Origin: Desulfobacteraceae bacterium UBA2245
GTDB lineage: Bacteria; Desulfobacterota; Desulfobacteria; Desulfobacterales; UBA2245
DNA: 64,000 bases
Assembly (NCBI GenBank): GCA_002347265.1
Contig: DDYB01000028.1
Coordinates: 14,142-78,141 of the forward strand
Reading direction: 5' to 3'
Below, one piece after another: positions 51,901 through 64,000 of the stretch. The translations under genes were made by a program, and so were the position numbers. The notes under the pieces were generated by a model, which did not search any database, was not told the DNA's origin, and saw only the letters and a program-made list of their open reading frames with translations. The number at the start of each line of letters is the position of its first letter. The stretch's first letter is position 1.

Positions 51901-52013
51901 AACAGGCTGAAACGAAAAGCATGGCCTCGATTCTTGATGTCGTCTAAGCGGTTCCGGTCATAGCGGGATTATATATTTTTCACATCATAAAACGCAGGAC
52001 AAAGGAAGACTCA

Positions 52014-53213
52014 ATGAATACACAACCGGTAAAGAGCGAAAGGAAGATGACCAGCATCTTTGAGCGCTATCTGACCCTGTGGGTGGTGCTGTGCATCATC
52101 GGAGGCATCGTGCTGGGCAAGATCGCGCCGGGACTGGCGAAGACTCTTGACGGCATGTCCATATTCGTAAATGACGCGCCGGTGGTGTCCATACCCATTG
52201 CCATCTGTCTCTTTTTCATGATGTATCCGATCATGGTGAAGATCGATTTTGCTTCGGTCGTCAAGGCGGGCAGAAGCGGGAAACCGGTCTTTCTGACCCT
52301 GTTTATCAACTGGTGCGTCAAACCCTTCACGATGTACGGCATCTCCACGCTGTTTCTGGGAACGCTCTTTCTCGGGTTCATCGGCGCGGAAGCGACCGAT
52401 CTGGTGAAAATGCCTTTCGGTCTGGGCCTGCCGGTTGGCGCGTCGCATGGCGCGGGAACCGTCGTACTGGCCGACGGGATCAAGATGCTCGAAATTCCGC
52501 TGTGGCGAAGCTATCTGGCCGGATGCATTCTGCTCGGCATCGCACCCTGCACGGCCATGGTGCTGGTATGGGGATTCCTGTCGCGGGGCAACGACGGATT
52601 GACGCTAGTCATGGTGGCCATCAATTCGCTGACCATGCTGGTGCTCTACGGCCTGCTGGGGGGCTTTCTGCTTGGCGTGGGCAAGCTTCCCGTGCCCTGG
52701 GAGGCGCTGCTTCTGTCCATCGGCGTCTATGTCGCGCTTCCCCTGGTTGCGGGATTCCTGTCCCGAAAATGGATTATAGCGGCAAAAGGAGAACTGTGGT
52801 TCAGGGAAAAGTTCCTCCATGTGCTCACGCCCATCACGATTGTCGCCCTGCTGACCACGCTGGTGCTGCTGTTCAGCTTCAAAGGCGAGGTGATCGCGTC
52901 GAACCCCCTGACCATCGTCTGGATTGCCATACCGCTGTTCATTCAGACCATGCTGATTTTCGGTCTTGGCTACTGGCTGGCGCATCGGCTCAACTTCAAT
53001 TATGAAGACGCCGCTCCCGCAGCCATGATTGGCGCGTCCAATCACTTTGAGGTCGCAATCGCCACGGCGACCATGCTCTTCGGCCTGTCGAGCGGCGCCG
53101 CGCTGGCCACGGTGGTCGGGGTGCTGATCGAGGTGCCGATCATGCTGATGCTGGTCCGGATCTGCCTCAAAACCCAGGGGCGTTTCAGCAGCGCCGCGAG
53201 AATTCAGTCGTAA
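52014..53213 (+). CDS. acr3: ACR3-family arsenite efflux permease
   Basis: A 399-residue inner-membrane pump with ten helices that exports arsenite. Family-specific segments are FERYLTLWVVLCIIGGIVLGKIAPGL, PIAICLFFMMYPIMVKIDF, FINWCVKPFTMYGIS, AGCILLGIAPCTAMVLVWGFLSRGN with the conserved catalytic Cys (~residue 182), and AAMIGASNHFEVAIATATMLFG near the end. ATG 52014 has AAGGAAG 6 nt upstream. No arsC, arsA or arsM is seen, so the unit handles arsenite directly or relies on genes elsewhere. Confidence 0.95.
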   Translation: MNTQPVKSERKMTSIFERYLTLWVVLCIIGGIVLGKIAPGLAKTLDGMSIFVNDAPVVSIPIAICLFFMMYPIMVKIDFASVVKAGRSGKPVFLTLFINWCVKPFTMYGISTLFLGTLFLGFIGAEATDLVKMPFGLGLPVGASHGAGTVVLADGIKMLEIPLWRSYLAGCILLGIAPCTAMVLVWGFLSRGNDGLTLVMVAINSLTMLVLYGLLGGFLLGVGKLPVPWEALLLSIGVYVALPLVAGFLSRKWIIAAKGELWFREKFLHVLTPITIVALLTTLVLLFSFKGEVIASNPLTIVWIAIPLFIQTMLIFGLGYWLAHRLNFNYEDAAPAAMIGASNHFEVAIATATMLFGLSSGAALATVVGVLIEVPIMLMLVRICLKTQGRFSSAARIQS

Positions 53214-53350
53214 GATCGGGCTGCTTTTTCAGTCAGGAGCTTGCCCGCAAACCGTTGTGCTGATGACTTCAGATGAAATAAACGGACCATGTTTCCGGTT
53301 AATTTGTGCGCAGAGTTTCTCTGCTTGAGACGGTTTCCGTCCGCGGGACC

Positions 53351-56300
53351 TCAGGATTTTTTTTCCTTTGCGTCATCCAGGGCTTCCCTGACCTTGGCGA
53401 TCAGGTCCTTCATCGAAAAGGGTTTCGAAATAAAGCGGACGCCCTCGTCCAGCACGCCGTGGTGGGCGATGACGTCGGCCGTATATCCCGACATGAACAG
53501 GCGTTTCATGTCGGGATAGAGGGACAGAAGACTTTTTGCCAGTTCCCGGCCGTTCATCTCGGGCATGATCACGTCGGTCAGAAGCAGGTGAATCTTTCCG
53601 GCGTGTTCCCTGGCCAGCCGGATGGCCTCTCCAGGGGTGCTTGCCTGCAGCACGGTGTAGTCCTGCGTTTCGAGTATCGTCGCAGCCAGCTCCAGGATCA
53701 TCGGTTCATCCTCCACCAGCAGGATGGTCTCCCGGCCCTTCAAGGTCGGTATTTCGGCTTCTTCCGCCTGCTTCCGCTCCTTCTCGCCGGTATGCCGCGG
53801 CAGGTAGATTCTGAAGGTGGAGCCTTTGCCCGGTTCACTGTAAACATTGATGAAGCCCTTGTTCTGCTTGACCGCGCCGTAGATCGTGGACAACCCCAGG
53901 CCGGTTCCTTTGCCGGCTTTTTTGGTCGTAAAGAACGGTTCGAAGAGGTGCGACATGGTTTCCCTGTCCATGCCCTGGCCGTCGTCGCTGACGGCAATCA
54001 TCACGTAATTCCCGGGCACAAAGCCCTCGTGATCCGAGCAATATGCCTCGTCCAGGACGATGTTTTCCGTTTCGATGGTGATTCTGCCGACGCCTGCAAT
54101 GGCGTCGCGGGCGTTGACGCACAGGTTGGCGAGGATCTGGTCCAACTGAGACGGATCCATGAGAACGGGCCATACCTCCGGCTTCGGGCGCCAGGCGAGG
54201 TCGATATCCTCGCCGATAAGCCGCTGTATCATTTTGAGCATTCCCTCCACGGTTTCGTTGATGTCCAGCGTCCTGGGGGAAATGGTCTGACGGCGGGCAA
54301 AGGCCAGGAGCTGCCGCGTCAGGTCGGCGGAGCGCACGGCGGAATTGCGGATTTGCGTCAATGCATGGTACAGCGGGTGCGTTGTATCCGCCCGGTTCAG
54401 GGCCATATCGGCGTATCCGAGGATCACGCTGAGCATGTTGTTGAAATCATGGGCCACGCCGCCGGCCAGCCGTCCCACCGACTCCATCTTCTGGGCCTGC
54501 GCAAGCTGGGCTTCGAGGTTTTTGCGTTCGGCAAGATCGATGGCCGTGGCGGCGAAGTATTTCGGGGCTCCGTCGGCATCCCTGATCAGGGTGCCGGTCA
54601 TGAGCATGGGGAACGGGGTTCCGTCCCGGCGGCAATGCCAGACTTCCTGGGCCTCGAAAACGTTCTCGCTGACTATCCGGCGGATCAGCCCTTCCACCTG
54701 CTCCCGCTGTTCCTCGTTGTGAAGCCGCATCAGCGGCTGTCCGACCAGGTCTCCGGCCTCATGGCCGTGAGCCCTGGCAAAGCAGTCGTTGATATAAATC
54801 AGCACGCCGTTCAGGTCCGAAATCGCCATGCCGAAGTTGGCGGCGTCAAAGACGGTCTTGAACTGGCGCAGGGCTTCTTCGGCCCGCTTGCGTTCGGTGA
54901 CATCGACAGAGATGGCGGCAATTTGGCCGGGAGCGGGCCGGAAAACCGTCGTCTCGACGTGCTTGCCCATTATTTTTGAAAATCTTTCGAAGAAGGCCGG
55001 TTCGCCGGTCAGCGCCACCTTTCCAAAAGTATCGATCCAGTATCGATCGATGTCCGGGAGGACCTCCAGGACGGTCCTGCCCGTAATGTCTGCCGCCCGT
55101 AAGCCGATCATGCGCTCGAAGGCCGGGTTGAGTGCCCGGAAACGGTAGTCAACCGGGTTCCCCGCCTCATCCCGGATGACATCTTGCAGGGCAAATCCGT
55201 CCAGCATCTCGCGGAACAGAATCCGATATTCATGCTCCATTCGCCGGTGTTCGGTGATGTCCCGGCTGATCGAGAGGAGGGATTTGACCGCACCCTTTGC
55301 GTCGAACTCGGGCAGAAGCCGCCAGTTGAAAAGCATTGGCTCCTGTTCGCCTTCGAAGGTGAACTCCGTCTCCAGGGGCGTACCTGTATCGAAAACCTGC
55401 CGAATGCGCTCTTCCAGGAATTGACAGTGCGCTTCGGGAAAGCCCAGATCGCGGCGGGTTCTGCCGATGTACTGATCGGCTTCGATGCCGGCCAGCCGGC
55501 AGACGTTTTCGGACACGAACAGATGGCGTCCGTCGCGGTCATAGCGGATCACGAAGTCCGGCAGTCCGTTTACCAGGGTGCGGTGTCTTTCCTCGCTCTC
55601 CCGCAGGGCCGCAATCGCCTGGTGTCGCAGAATGGCGGCGCCGGCGGCATCGGCCACGGTCGCGAGAATCCGGATGTCTTCCCTGCGCCATTGCCGGGGG
55701 GCTTCGCAGTCGTCAAAGCCGATGAAGCCCCACAGGGCATTCCCGGCAAAAACGGGCAGAATCAGGATGGAAACGATTCCCTGGGGCTCCAGTATTTCGC
55801 GCTCCGAAACGGTTAAATCGGAGACGATGCCGGCGTAGGGCTTCCGGGACTGAAGGGCGGACAGGAGCGACGAAAAATTGCCTTTGTATGGCAGACGTCG
55901 CGAGTTGGGGTTTCCGAAGTGGGATTTCACGCCTTTGGCGCATGATTCCGCAATCTGGGTCATGCAGAGTCCGTCATCCGAATCGTATTCATTTTCGAAG
56001 ATATAGGCGCGTCCGACATTTGCGACGGATCGCAATTTTTCAAGGATCCGGACGAGACGGTCCTGTATGTCGCCGGACTCGGCGAGAATGCCGATGCACT
56101 CGGCGGTGCAGTGTTCGCAGGCAAGGCGGTAAATCAGGGCCTCCTCTGCCTGTTTACGTTGGGTGATGTCCATGCAGGTGCCTTCGATGCAGAGGCCGTC
56201 CTCTTCATCGCGATAGCTCACCAGACGGGCGTTGAGCGAAACCCAGAGCATCGATCCATCCTTGCGCCTTAACCGCAGCTCGTAATTCCGGATCGTTTTT

Positions 56301-58504
56301 TCTTCTGACGCGCTGAGCAGGGCGATCAGCTTCTTCCGTTGTTCCGGATCGACATAGAGCTGTTTGCCGATATCGGTCACGGCGGCGGTCATTTCCTCGG
56401 GCGAATCGTATCCATGCATGCGGGCAAAGGCCTGGTTGACGATCCGGTACCGGCCTTCCAGCGTTGCCTGATAAATACCTTCGACGGAATTGTTGAAAAT
56501 ATTCCGGTATCTTTCCTCGCTTCTCCGCAGCGCCTCTTCCGATCGCTTGCGTTCGGTGATGTCCATGATATTGCCGACGACCCTGATGACCCGGCCGTCC
56601 GCCTGCACCGCCTCGGCCGCGGTACGGATCCAGAGCCGGCGGCCTTTGGGGGTGGTGAGGGGCAACTCAAGGTCGTAGGGCTGGCCCTGTTCCATGCAGC
56701 GCTGGAAGGCCTTCAGGACCGTCGGACGGTCCTCGGGCGCGTAACAGGTCAGACTCGCGGCGAAAAGGTCCGCCGAGCCCGGTACGAAATCTTCCGGCGC
56801 CAGATCGAGAATACGATAGCGCTCATCCGTCCAGGTCATGGTCTGAGTTGCCACATCCCATTCCCAGCCGCCGATCCTGGCCTGGCGCTGGGCTGCGTTC
56901 AGAAGCTGCTCGCTTTTCCGCAGGGCCTCCTCGGCCTGCCTGCGGTCGGTGATATCGCGGATGGTCCCCGTACATTCCCTCGCCGAACCATCCGCATTTG
57001 GCAGGCAGCTCATGGTTATCAGCGCGTCAAAAAACGCTCCGTTTTTCCGCTTCAACTTTACGGGATGCTCTTTCACGAATCCATGCCGCTGGAGGAGCGC
57101 AAGCAGCGTCCTGCGTTCTTCGGCATCCACGTAGAGTTGAGGGACCGGCACGCCGGAAAGCTCTTCGATGCTGTCATACCCGAACAACTTCACCGCGCTG
57201 TCATTGCAATCGATCCAACGCCCGTCGTGCGTTGTGATGAACACGGCATCGCATGAGGTAATGAAGAAGTTTCGGTACTTCTCTTCGCTTTCCTTGAGTG
57301 CCTCCTCCATGCGTTTGCGCTTTGTGATGTCCGTGCCGGTGGCCTGAAAGTAAGAGATCCGGCCCGTCTCGTCGAAAAAGGCCCGGTTGGTCCATTCGAG
57401 CCAGGCCATGCTTCCGTCCGGCATCGGACAGCGTTCCACATGGGTTTCGGTGGGCTTTTCCGGCTTGACCGCGTCCAGCCTCGCCCTGACCATTTCCCGG
57501 TCATCGGGAAGCAGGAAATCGAAGAACTTTTTTCCGATGAGGTCGGCGGGGGAGGCGGCCCGCCATTTTGCCAGCGCTGCGTTGACGTAGGTCAGCGTGC
57601 CGTCGGGAAGAAAAACCGAGATGAATGAAGGCATGTCCTCGGACAGCCGCCGGTAGCGTTCCTCGCTTTCCCGCAGTTCGCGGGTGCGCGTTTCAAGCAG
57701 ATCCTGAACGCGCAGAAGAGAATGCTCCCGCCGGGTCCGGGTGCACAGATCGATAAGGTATTCCGGGTCAAAGGGCTTGTACAGACATGCGGCCGCCCCA
57801 CGCTTCATCCAGTCCAGCGCCTGCTCGGGACCCGCGCTGGCGGTCGTCATCAGGCAGACGCAGTCGGGCCGCTGCGCGTTGAAGACATCCAGCAGGTCGT
57901 CTCCAGCGCCGTCGGAAAGCGGGTAATTGAGTACGGCCACGTCGTAGGCAATCCGGTCGAACGCTTCAGCGGCCTCCCGGGCCGTAAGAACCGCGTCCGC
58001 CCGGTAACCCCGGTCTTCAAAGGCCTTCCTGAGGGCGTCGGCCCGTGTTCTATTTTCTTTGACGATCAAAACGCGAGGAGGGATCCGCCGCCGGTCCCCT
58101 TGAAGAATCCCCCGTACCTTTTCTACGAATCGTCTGCCGTCCACCGGGCAGGTGAAAAAAGCTTCGGCCCCGAGATCGGCGGCGATGCGGTCGGGCTCTT
58201 CGCCGGCAAAGATGGCCGAAACCACCAGAATGGGAATCTGGTTGAGGATCGCGTAATCGGGCGAACGCAGCAGGCGGCAGAAGCGCCAGCCGTCGATGCC
58301 CGGCATGTAGATGTCAGTGACGACCAGGGCGGGCAGACAGGTTCCGGCCCGGGCGGACATATCCGCCAGGGCGGCTTCGGCACTGGTAAAGGCGCAAGGT
58401 TCCAGGCCCGCCTTGCGCACCAGCCCGGAGAGAATGCTGAGTTGAGTGGAGTTGTCGTTGACCACTACCGCAAATGGCTCAAATGGTCCGGAACCGTCAT
58501 TCAT
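53351..58504 (-). CDS. Very large hybrid sensor histidine kinase: REC-REC-PAS(x4)-GAF-PAS(x3)-HisKA-HATPase-REC
   Basis: A 1717-residue cytoplasmic kinase with no membrane helix. The first receiver (~9-135) has TDIYMPGIDG. The second (~143-265) has VLNYPLSDG, with Asn in place of the phosphoacceptor Asp, and lacks the acidic pocket. PAS/PAC units begin near residues 285, 405, 530, 655, 955, 1080 and 1200, each ended by a DITxRKxAEEAL-like linker. A GAF domain lies at ~790-950 (CTAECIGILAESG). The kinase core has H-box AGGVAHDFNNMLSV (~1351), DDGQGMD and TGLGLSTIYGAVKQ. A final receiver (~1585-1705) has LLTDVIMPEMNG and SKPFSMKDL. ATG 58504 has GGGAG upstream. Ligands are unknown. Confidence 0.93.
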   Translation of the reverse strand: MNDGSGPFEPFAVVVNDNSTQLSILSGLVRKAGLEPCAFTSAEAALADMSARAGTCLPALVVTDIYMPGIDGWRFCRLLRSPDYAILNQIPILVVSAIFAGEEPDRIAADLGAEAFFTCPVDGRRFVEKVRGILQGDRRRIPPRVLIVKENRTRADALRKAFEDRGYRADAVLTAREAAEAFDRIAYDVAVLNYPLSDGAGDDLLDVFNAQRPDCVCLMTTASAGPEQALDWMKRGAAACLYKPFDPEYLIDLCTRTRREHSLLRVQDLLETRTRELRESEERYRRLSEDMPSFISVFLPDGTLTYVNAALAKWRAASPADLIGKKFFDFLLPDDREMVRARLDAVKPEKPTETHVERCPMPDGSMAWLEWTNRAFFDETGRISYFQATGTDITKRKRMEEALKESEEKYRNFFITSCDAVFITTHDGRWIDCNDSAVKLFGYDSIEELSGVPVPQLYVDAEERRTLLALLQRHGFVKEHPVKLKRKNGAFFDALITMSCLPNADGSARECTGTIRDITDRRQAEEALRKSEQLLNAAQRQARIGGWEWDVATQTMTWTDERYRILDLAPEDFVPGSADLFAASLTCYAPEDRPTVLKAFQRCMEQGQPYDLELPLTTPKGRRLWIRTAAEAVQADGRVIRVVGNIMDITERKRSEEALRRSEERYRNIFNNSVEGIYQATLEGRYRIVNQAFARMHGYDSPEEMTAAVTDIGKQLYVDPEQRKKLIALLSASEEKTIRNYELRLRRKDGSMLWVSLNARLVSYRDEEDGLCIEGTCMDITQRKQAEEALIYRLACEHCTAECIGILAESGDIQDRLVRILEKLRSVANVGRAYIFENEYDSDDGLCMTQIAESCAKGVKSHFGNPNSRRLPYKGNFSSLLSALQSRKPYAGIVSDLTVSEREILEPQGIVSILILPVFAGNALWGFIGFDDCEAPRQWRREDIRILATVADAAGAAILRHQAIAALRESEERHRTLVNGLPDFVIRYDRDGRHLFVSENVCRLAGIEADQYIGRTRRDLGFPEAHCQFLEERIRQVFDTGTPLETEFTFEGEQEPMLFNWRLLPEFDAKGAVKSLLSISRDITEHRRMEHEYRILFREMLDGFALQDVIRDEAGNPVDYRFRALNPAFERMIGLRAADITGRTVLEVLPDIDRYWIDTFGKVALTGEPAFFERFSKIMGKHVETTVFRPAPGQIAAISVDVTERKRAEEALRQFKTVFDAANFGMAISDLNGVLIYINDCFARAHGHEAGDLVGQPLMRLHNEEQREQVEGLIRRIVSENVFEAQEVWHCRRDGTPFPMLMTGTLIRDADGAPKYFAATAIDLAERKNLEAQLAQAQKMESVGRLAGGVAHDFNNMLSVILGYADMALNRADTTHPLYHALTQIRNSAVRSADLTRQLLAFARRQTISPRTLDINETVEGMLKMIQRLIGEDIDLAWRPKPEVWPVLMDPSQLDQILANLCVNARDAIAGVGRITIETENIVLDEAYCSDHEGFVPGNYVMIAVSDDGQGMDRETMSHLFEPFFTTKKAGKGTGLGLSTIYGAVKQNKGFINVYSEPGKGSTFRIYLPRHTGEKERKQAEEAEIPTLKGRETILLVEDEPMILELAATILETQDYTVLQASTPGEAIRLAREHAGKIHLLLTDVIMPEMNGRELAKSLLSLYPDMKRLFMSGYTADVIAHHGVLDEGVRFISKPFSMKDLIAKVREALDDAKEKKS

Positions 58505-58687
58505 GACTGTCTCCCGTCTGTTTCAACCGCTGAAAACGCCAAAGGACCGCATTCAAGCCGCGAAACGCCTTGCGCCTTCGAACTGCTTCGTAGTTCGGGT
58601 TTATCGCTCATTCTGCTTCATCTCCATCCTTGATGGCTTCGTAAAAATTCCAGTTTCCAGGTTGCGCAAAAAGATCGTTCCCGGCAG

Positions 58688-59623
58688 TCAGGGCGCGCAC
58701 GGACAACCATCTTCAAGACACATCCCTTCTTGAACCACGCGATTGCGGCCCTCGTTCTTGGCCCGGTACAGAGCCGCATCGGCCGCCGCCAATATGTCGT
58801 CCACCGTGTTTTTGTCGTCCGCGCAGGCCACGCCGATGCTCACCGTAACAGACAGGGGGCCGGACCCTGTCTCCACCCGGTTTTCCGCTACTCTTGCGCA
58901 CAACCGGTTGAATATGGCTATGCAATCCATCCCTGCTTTGATCGGCGCAATGACCAGGAATTCCTCTCCTCCCACACGGCCGACCGAATCGTACGCCCTT
59001 AGACTCTCGCCCAGGATTTTAGCAAGCCCGCGCAGCGCATCGTCCCCGGCATGGTGCCCGTATGCGTCGTTGACCTGCTTGAAGTGGTCGATGTCGCACA
59101 TTCCGACGGCCAGAACATCACCCTGGCGGCCGGCGCGCGCGAGCTCCTCTTTCAGCCGGTCGAGAATGGCCCGCCGGTTCAGCAGACCGGTCAGCGCATC
59201 GTGGGTGGCCTGGTGCGCCATGATTTCCCTGCTTTCGATCAGGGCGTCCTGCAACTCGACCATGCGGCGGCCGACCTCGATGCGGGCGCGCAGCTCGCCG
59301 GGATCAAAGGGCTTGGACAGATAGTCGCTGGCGCCGGCGTCCAGTCCGGCGATGATGTCTTCCTTTTCGCCCCTGGCGGTCAGCATGATAATATAGGGCG
59401 GCCGGTCGGTCTGCAGGGTCCGGATGTGGCGCACGACCTCCAGCCCGTCCATTTCCGGCATCATCCAGTCCAGCAGAACCAGCTCCGGCGCATCCGGTTT
59501 CTGCATCACCTCCCAGGCTTCCCTGCCGTCGCAGGCCGTGCTTGCGTCGAAGCCCCACTTGCCAATAACCGCCTGAAGCATGAAGCGGGTTGTGGCATCG
59601 TCATCCGCAATCAGAATCCGCAT
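58688..59623 (-). CDS. Response-regulator diguanylate cyclase (REC-GGDEF)
   Basis: A 311-residue protein that makes cyclic di-GMP when phosphorylated. The receiver (~1-120) has RILIADDDATTRF and phosphoacceptor Asp in LVLLDWMMPEMDG, with Lys in LSKPFDPGEL. The GGDEF domain (~140-305) has DALTGLLNRRAIL, IDHFKQVNDAYGHHAGD and active site GRVGGEEFLV (GGEEF form, compatible with activity). ATG 59623 is used because GGAG lies 7 nt upstream and the receiver begins there. It lies 184 nt upstream of the multi-PAS kinase and 99 nt downstream of the Hpt kinase. Confidence 0.94.
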   Translation of the reverse strand: MRILIADDDATTRFMLQAVIGKWGFDASTACDGREAWEVMQKPDAPELVLLDWMMPEMDGLEVVRHIRTLQTDRPPYIIMLTARGEKEDIIAGLDAGASDYLSKPFDPGELRARIEVGRRMVELQDALIESREIMAHQATHDALTGLLNRRAILDRLKEELARAGRQGDVLAVGMCDIDHFKQVNDAYGHHAGDDALRGLAKILGESLRAYDSVGRVGGEEFLVIAPIKAGMDCIAIFNRLCARVAENRVETGSGPLSVTVSIGVACADDKNTVDDILAAADAALYRAKNEGRNRVVQEGMCLEDGCPCAP

Positions 59624-59722
59624 GTAAAAACTCCTGTTCAACCCAGGGCGCCGGGCGCCCGAAAAGGGTTGTTGTAATACCCCGGAAAACACGTGTTTTC
59701 TATTTTTGCACGTTTTGCATTA

Positions 59723-63106
<3,384 letters not shown>

Positions 63107-63138
63107 CTAAATATCCCCCCCCCATTTGAAATTATTAT

Positions 63139-63222
63139 TTAGCTCCGGAATGGCAAAAGGCCGCGCAGGGCTTCCTCCGCCTGCTTGCGCTCCGTAATAT
63201 CGCGATAAAACCATACATTGCC
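63139..63222 (-). pseudogene. Scar of another PAS sensor kinase (PAS-linker fragment)
   Basis: On the minus strand 27 codons read GNVWFYRDITERKQAEEALR and on to a stop. This is the linker at the end of a PAS/PAC unit, with no start or remainder. It abuts short near-tandem units of GTAGCAAGTAG (63224-63252). The remaining gap up to 63376 is AT-rich with no gene visible. Confidence 0.7.
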
Positions 63223-63376
63223 AGTAGCAAGTAGTCGCAAGTAGTAGCAAGTAGAAACGGTTCTTGACTTGCCTGGCAAAATATAGATATAAGTCCACCA
63301 GACCCTACTTGTTCCGCCTGTTATCTTAAAAGGTTCATTGGTGCAACACTAAGGGTGGGCTACTTTTTAACATCAA

Positions 63377-64000
63377 TCAATACACCAGCCCATTTACAAT
63401 CTTGTGGTCAAGAATTCTTTTACGCTCCTTCCAATCCGGCATATACACGGTCAAAAATTCATAAAAGTCCTTATTATGTTTGGGATAAAGAAAGTGCGTC
63501 AGCTCATGTAAAACAACATAATCAATACAGGGCGGCGGAGCTTTGTACAAATAGTAATTCAGATTGATTTTGCTGTGCTTTCTAGAACAGCTACCCCAAA
63601 GGGTTCTCATTTTTCTAACTCGAAGTGCCGGTTTATCAATACCATGCTTGGCAATAACCGGATATAACCCATCAATAACTAACAAAAAATACGCTTTGCT
63701 TTGTTTTTGCCACCAGCGCTCAAATTGCTTTTGTAGAGCTTGTTTATCCCCGGTGACGGGGGACTGTATATAGACATAGTCTTCCTTTTGTTCTATCTTG
63801 TATATTTTCGCTTCCTTGACCATGATTCTAATTTGCCTGCCTAAAATGCGGGTGGATACCCCGCTGTGAATTCTTGTTTCTAACTCATTGGCCTGTGCAT
63901 CTTTGAAGTAATTCAAAGATTTTTCAAACCATTTAATTTTGCTTTTAAGGTAATCATTGATCCATTCATCCGCCACGCCAAACGGTGCGGATAGTTTAAT
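63377..64000 (-). CDS. YgjP/M48-type metallopeptidase domain protein (5' end beyond window)
   Basis: The frame stays open to the window edge (208 codons here), so the true start lies outside. Upstream residues IKLSAPFGVADEWINDYLKSKIKW already fit the family, which argues against starting at GTG 63976. Motifs are LRVRKMRTLWGSCSRKHSKINLNYYLYKAPPPCIDYVVLHELTHFLYPKHNKDFYEF, with zinc-binding HELTH (~15 residues after CIDYV) and a third His in PKHNKDF. The DNA is much AT-richer than the rest of the window. Such genes often sit beside type I restriction systems, but that would lie outside. Confidence 0.85.
   Translation of the reverse strand: MKLSAPFGVADEWINDYLKSKIKWFEKSLNYFKDAQANELETRIHSGVSTRILGRQIRIMVKEAKIYKIEQKEDYVYIQSPVTGDKQALQKQFERWWQKQSKAYFLLVIDGLYPVIAKHGIDKPALRVRKMRTLWGSCSRKHSKINLNYYLYKAPPPCIDYVVLHELTHFLYPKHNKDFYEFLTVYMPDWKERKRILDHKIVNGLVY

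Noticed and set aside
53306..54979. A 557-codon plus-strand frame opposite the end of the multi-PAS kinase
   Set aside because: Shadow of the kinase ATPase and receiver domains; low-complexity His/Gly/Gln-rich translation with no motif.
63107..63298. A 63-codon minus-strand frame upstream of the Hpt kinase
   Set aside because: It is in a different frame from the clear PAS-linker remnant in the same bases and has no motif.

Overview
The window is bacterial chromosomal DNA. I infer an anaerobic Desulfobacterota (former Deltaproteobacteria) lineage. The grounds are ferredoxin-dependent 2-oxoacid oxidoreductase genes, a selenocysteine elongation factor, a GltA/NfnB-type flavoprotein, very large PAS-rich hybrid kinases, arsenic and thiol-redox modules, and moderately high GC with Shine-Dalgarno starts. 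No 16S or species marker is present, so this placement is an inference.

Layout. 0-8.2 kb: the 3' end of a GltA/NfnB-like gene; an RhlE RNA helicase with a terminator-like leader hairpin; an NCS2 purine/uracil permease; an IS256-family insertion that has split a cache-domain lipoprotein gene; a YpfJ-type zinc metallopeptidase; and a small unknown gene. 8.4-25.3 kb: a ten-gene minus-strand trehalose/glycogen cluster, transcribed glgX-treY-treZ-CBM48 coiled coil-malQ-(beta-PGM/OtsB)-GH65-glgA-DUF5752-treT, headed by a consensus promoter that carries a perfect palindrome over its -10 box. It joins glucan-to-trehalose conversion (TreX/TreY/TreZ), NDP-glucose-dependent synthesis (TreT) and a phosphorylase/phosphatase branch that looks like a split mycobacterial-type OtsB1.

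25.8-42.5 kb is mostly housekeeping: tRNA-fMet, DUF167, a thioesterase, an alaC-hom-thrH amino-acid group divergent from purM, tsaD, a korDABC-mltG-nagZ operon, hemW, a DUF2333 protein, selB preceded by an unlisted 59-residue membrane protein, then tRNA-His and tRNA-Arg. 42.5-53.3 kb is accessory. An ArsR-controlled thiol-redox cluster (permease, DUF2703, CPKC thioredoxin, SurA-like/thioredoxin fusion, CVPC thioredoxin, CcdA, rhodanese, MauE/DoxX) is followed by an arsenic segment (Cys-rich small protein, PF03773 permease, MarR regulator with twin operators, second ArsR, ACR3 pump). That segment lies between two near-identical direct repeats of a sensor-kinase 3' end.

53.3-63.1 kb holds a signalling group on the minus strand: an Hpt-containing hybrid kinase, a response-regulator diguanylate cyclase and a 1717-residue multi-PAS hybrid kinase. 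The window closes in AT-richer DNA with a kinase scar and a truncated YgjP-type metallopeptidase gene.

No CRISPR array, rRNA, phage or plasmid replication gene was seen. The most notable items are the repeat-flanked arsenic module, the thiol-redox island, the split OtsB1-like pair, the glycogen-binding coiled-coil protein, the reconstructible IS insertion, and operator/attenuator structures at glgX, marR and rhlE.
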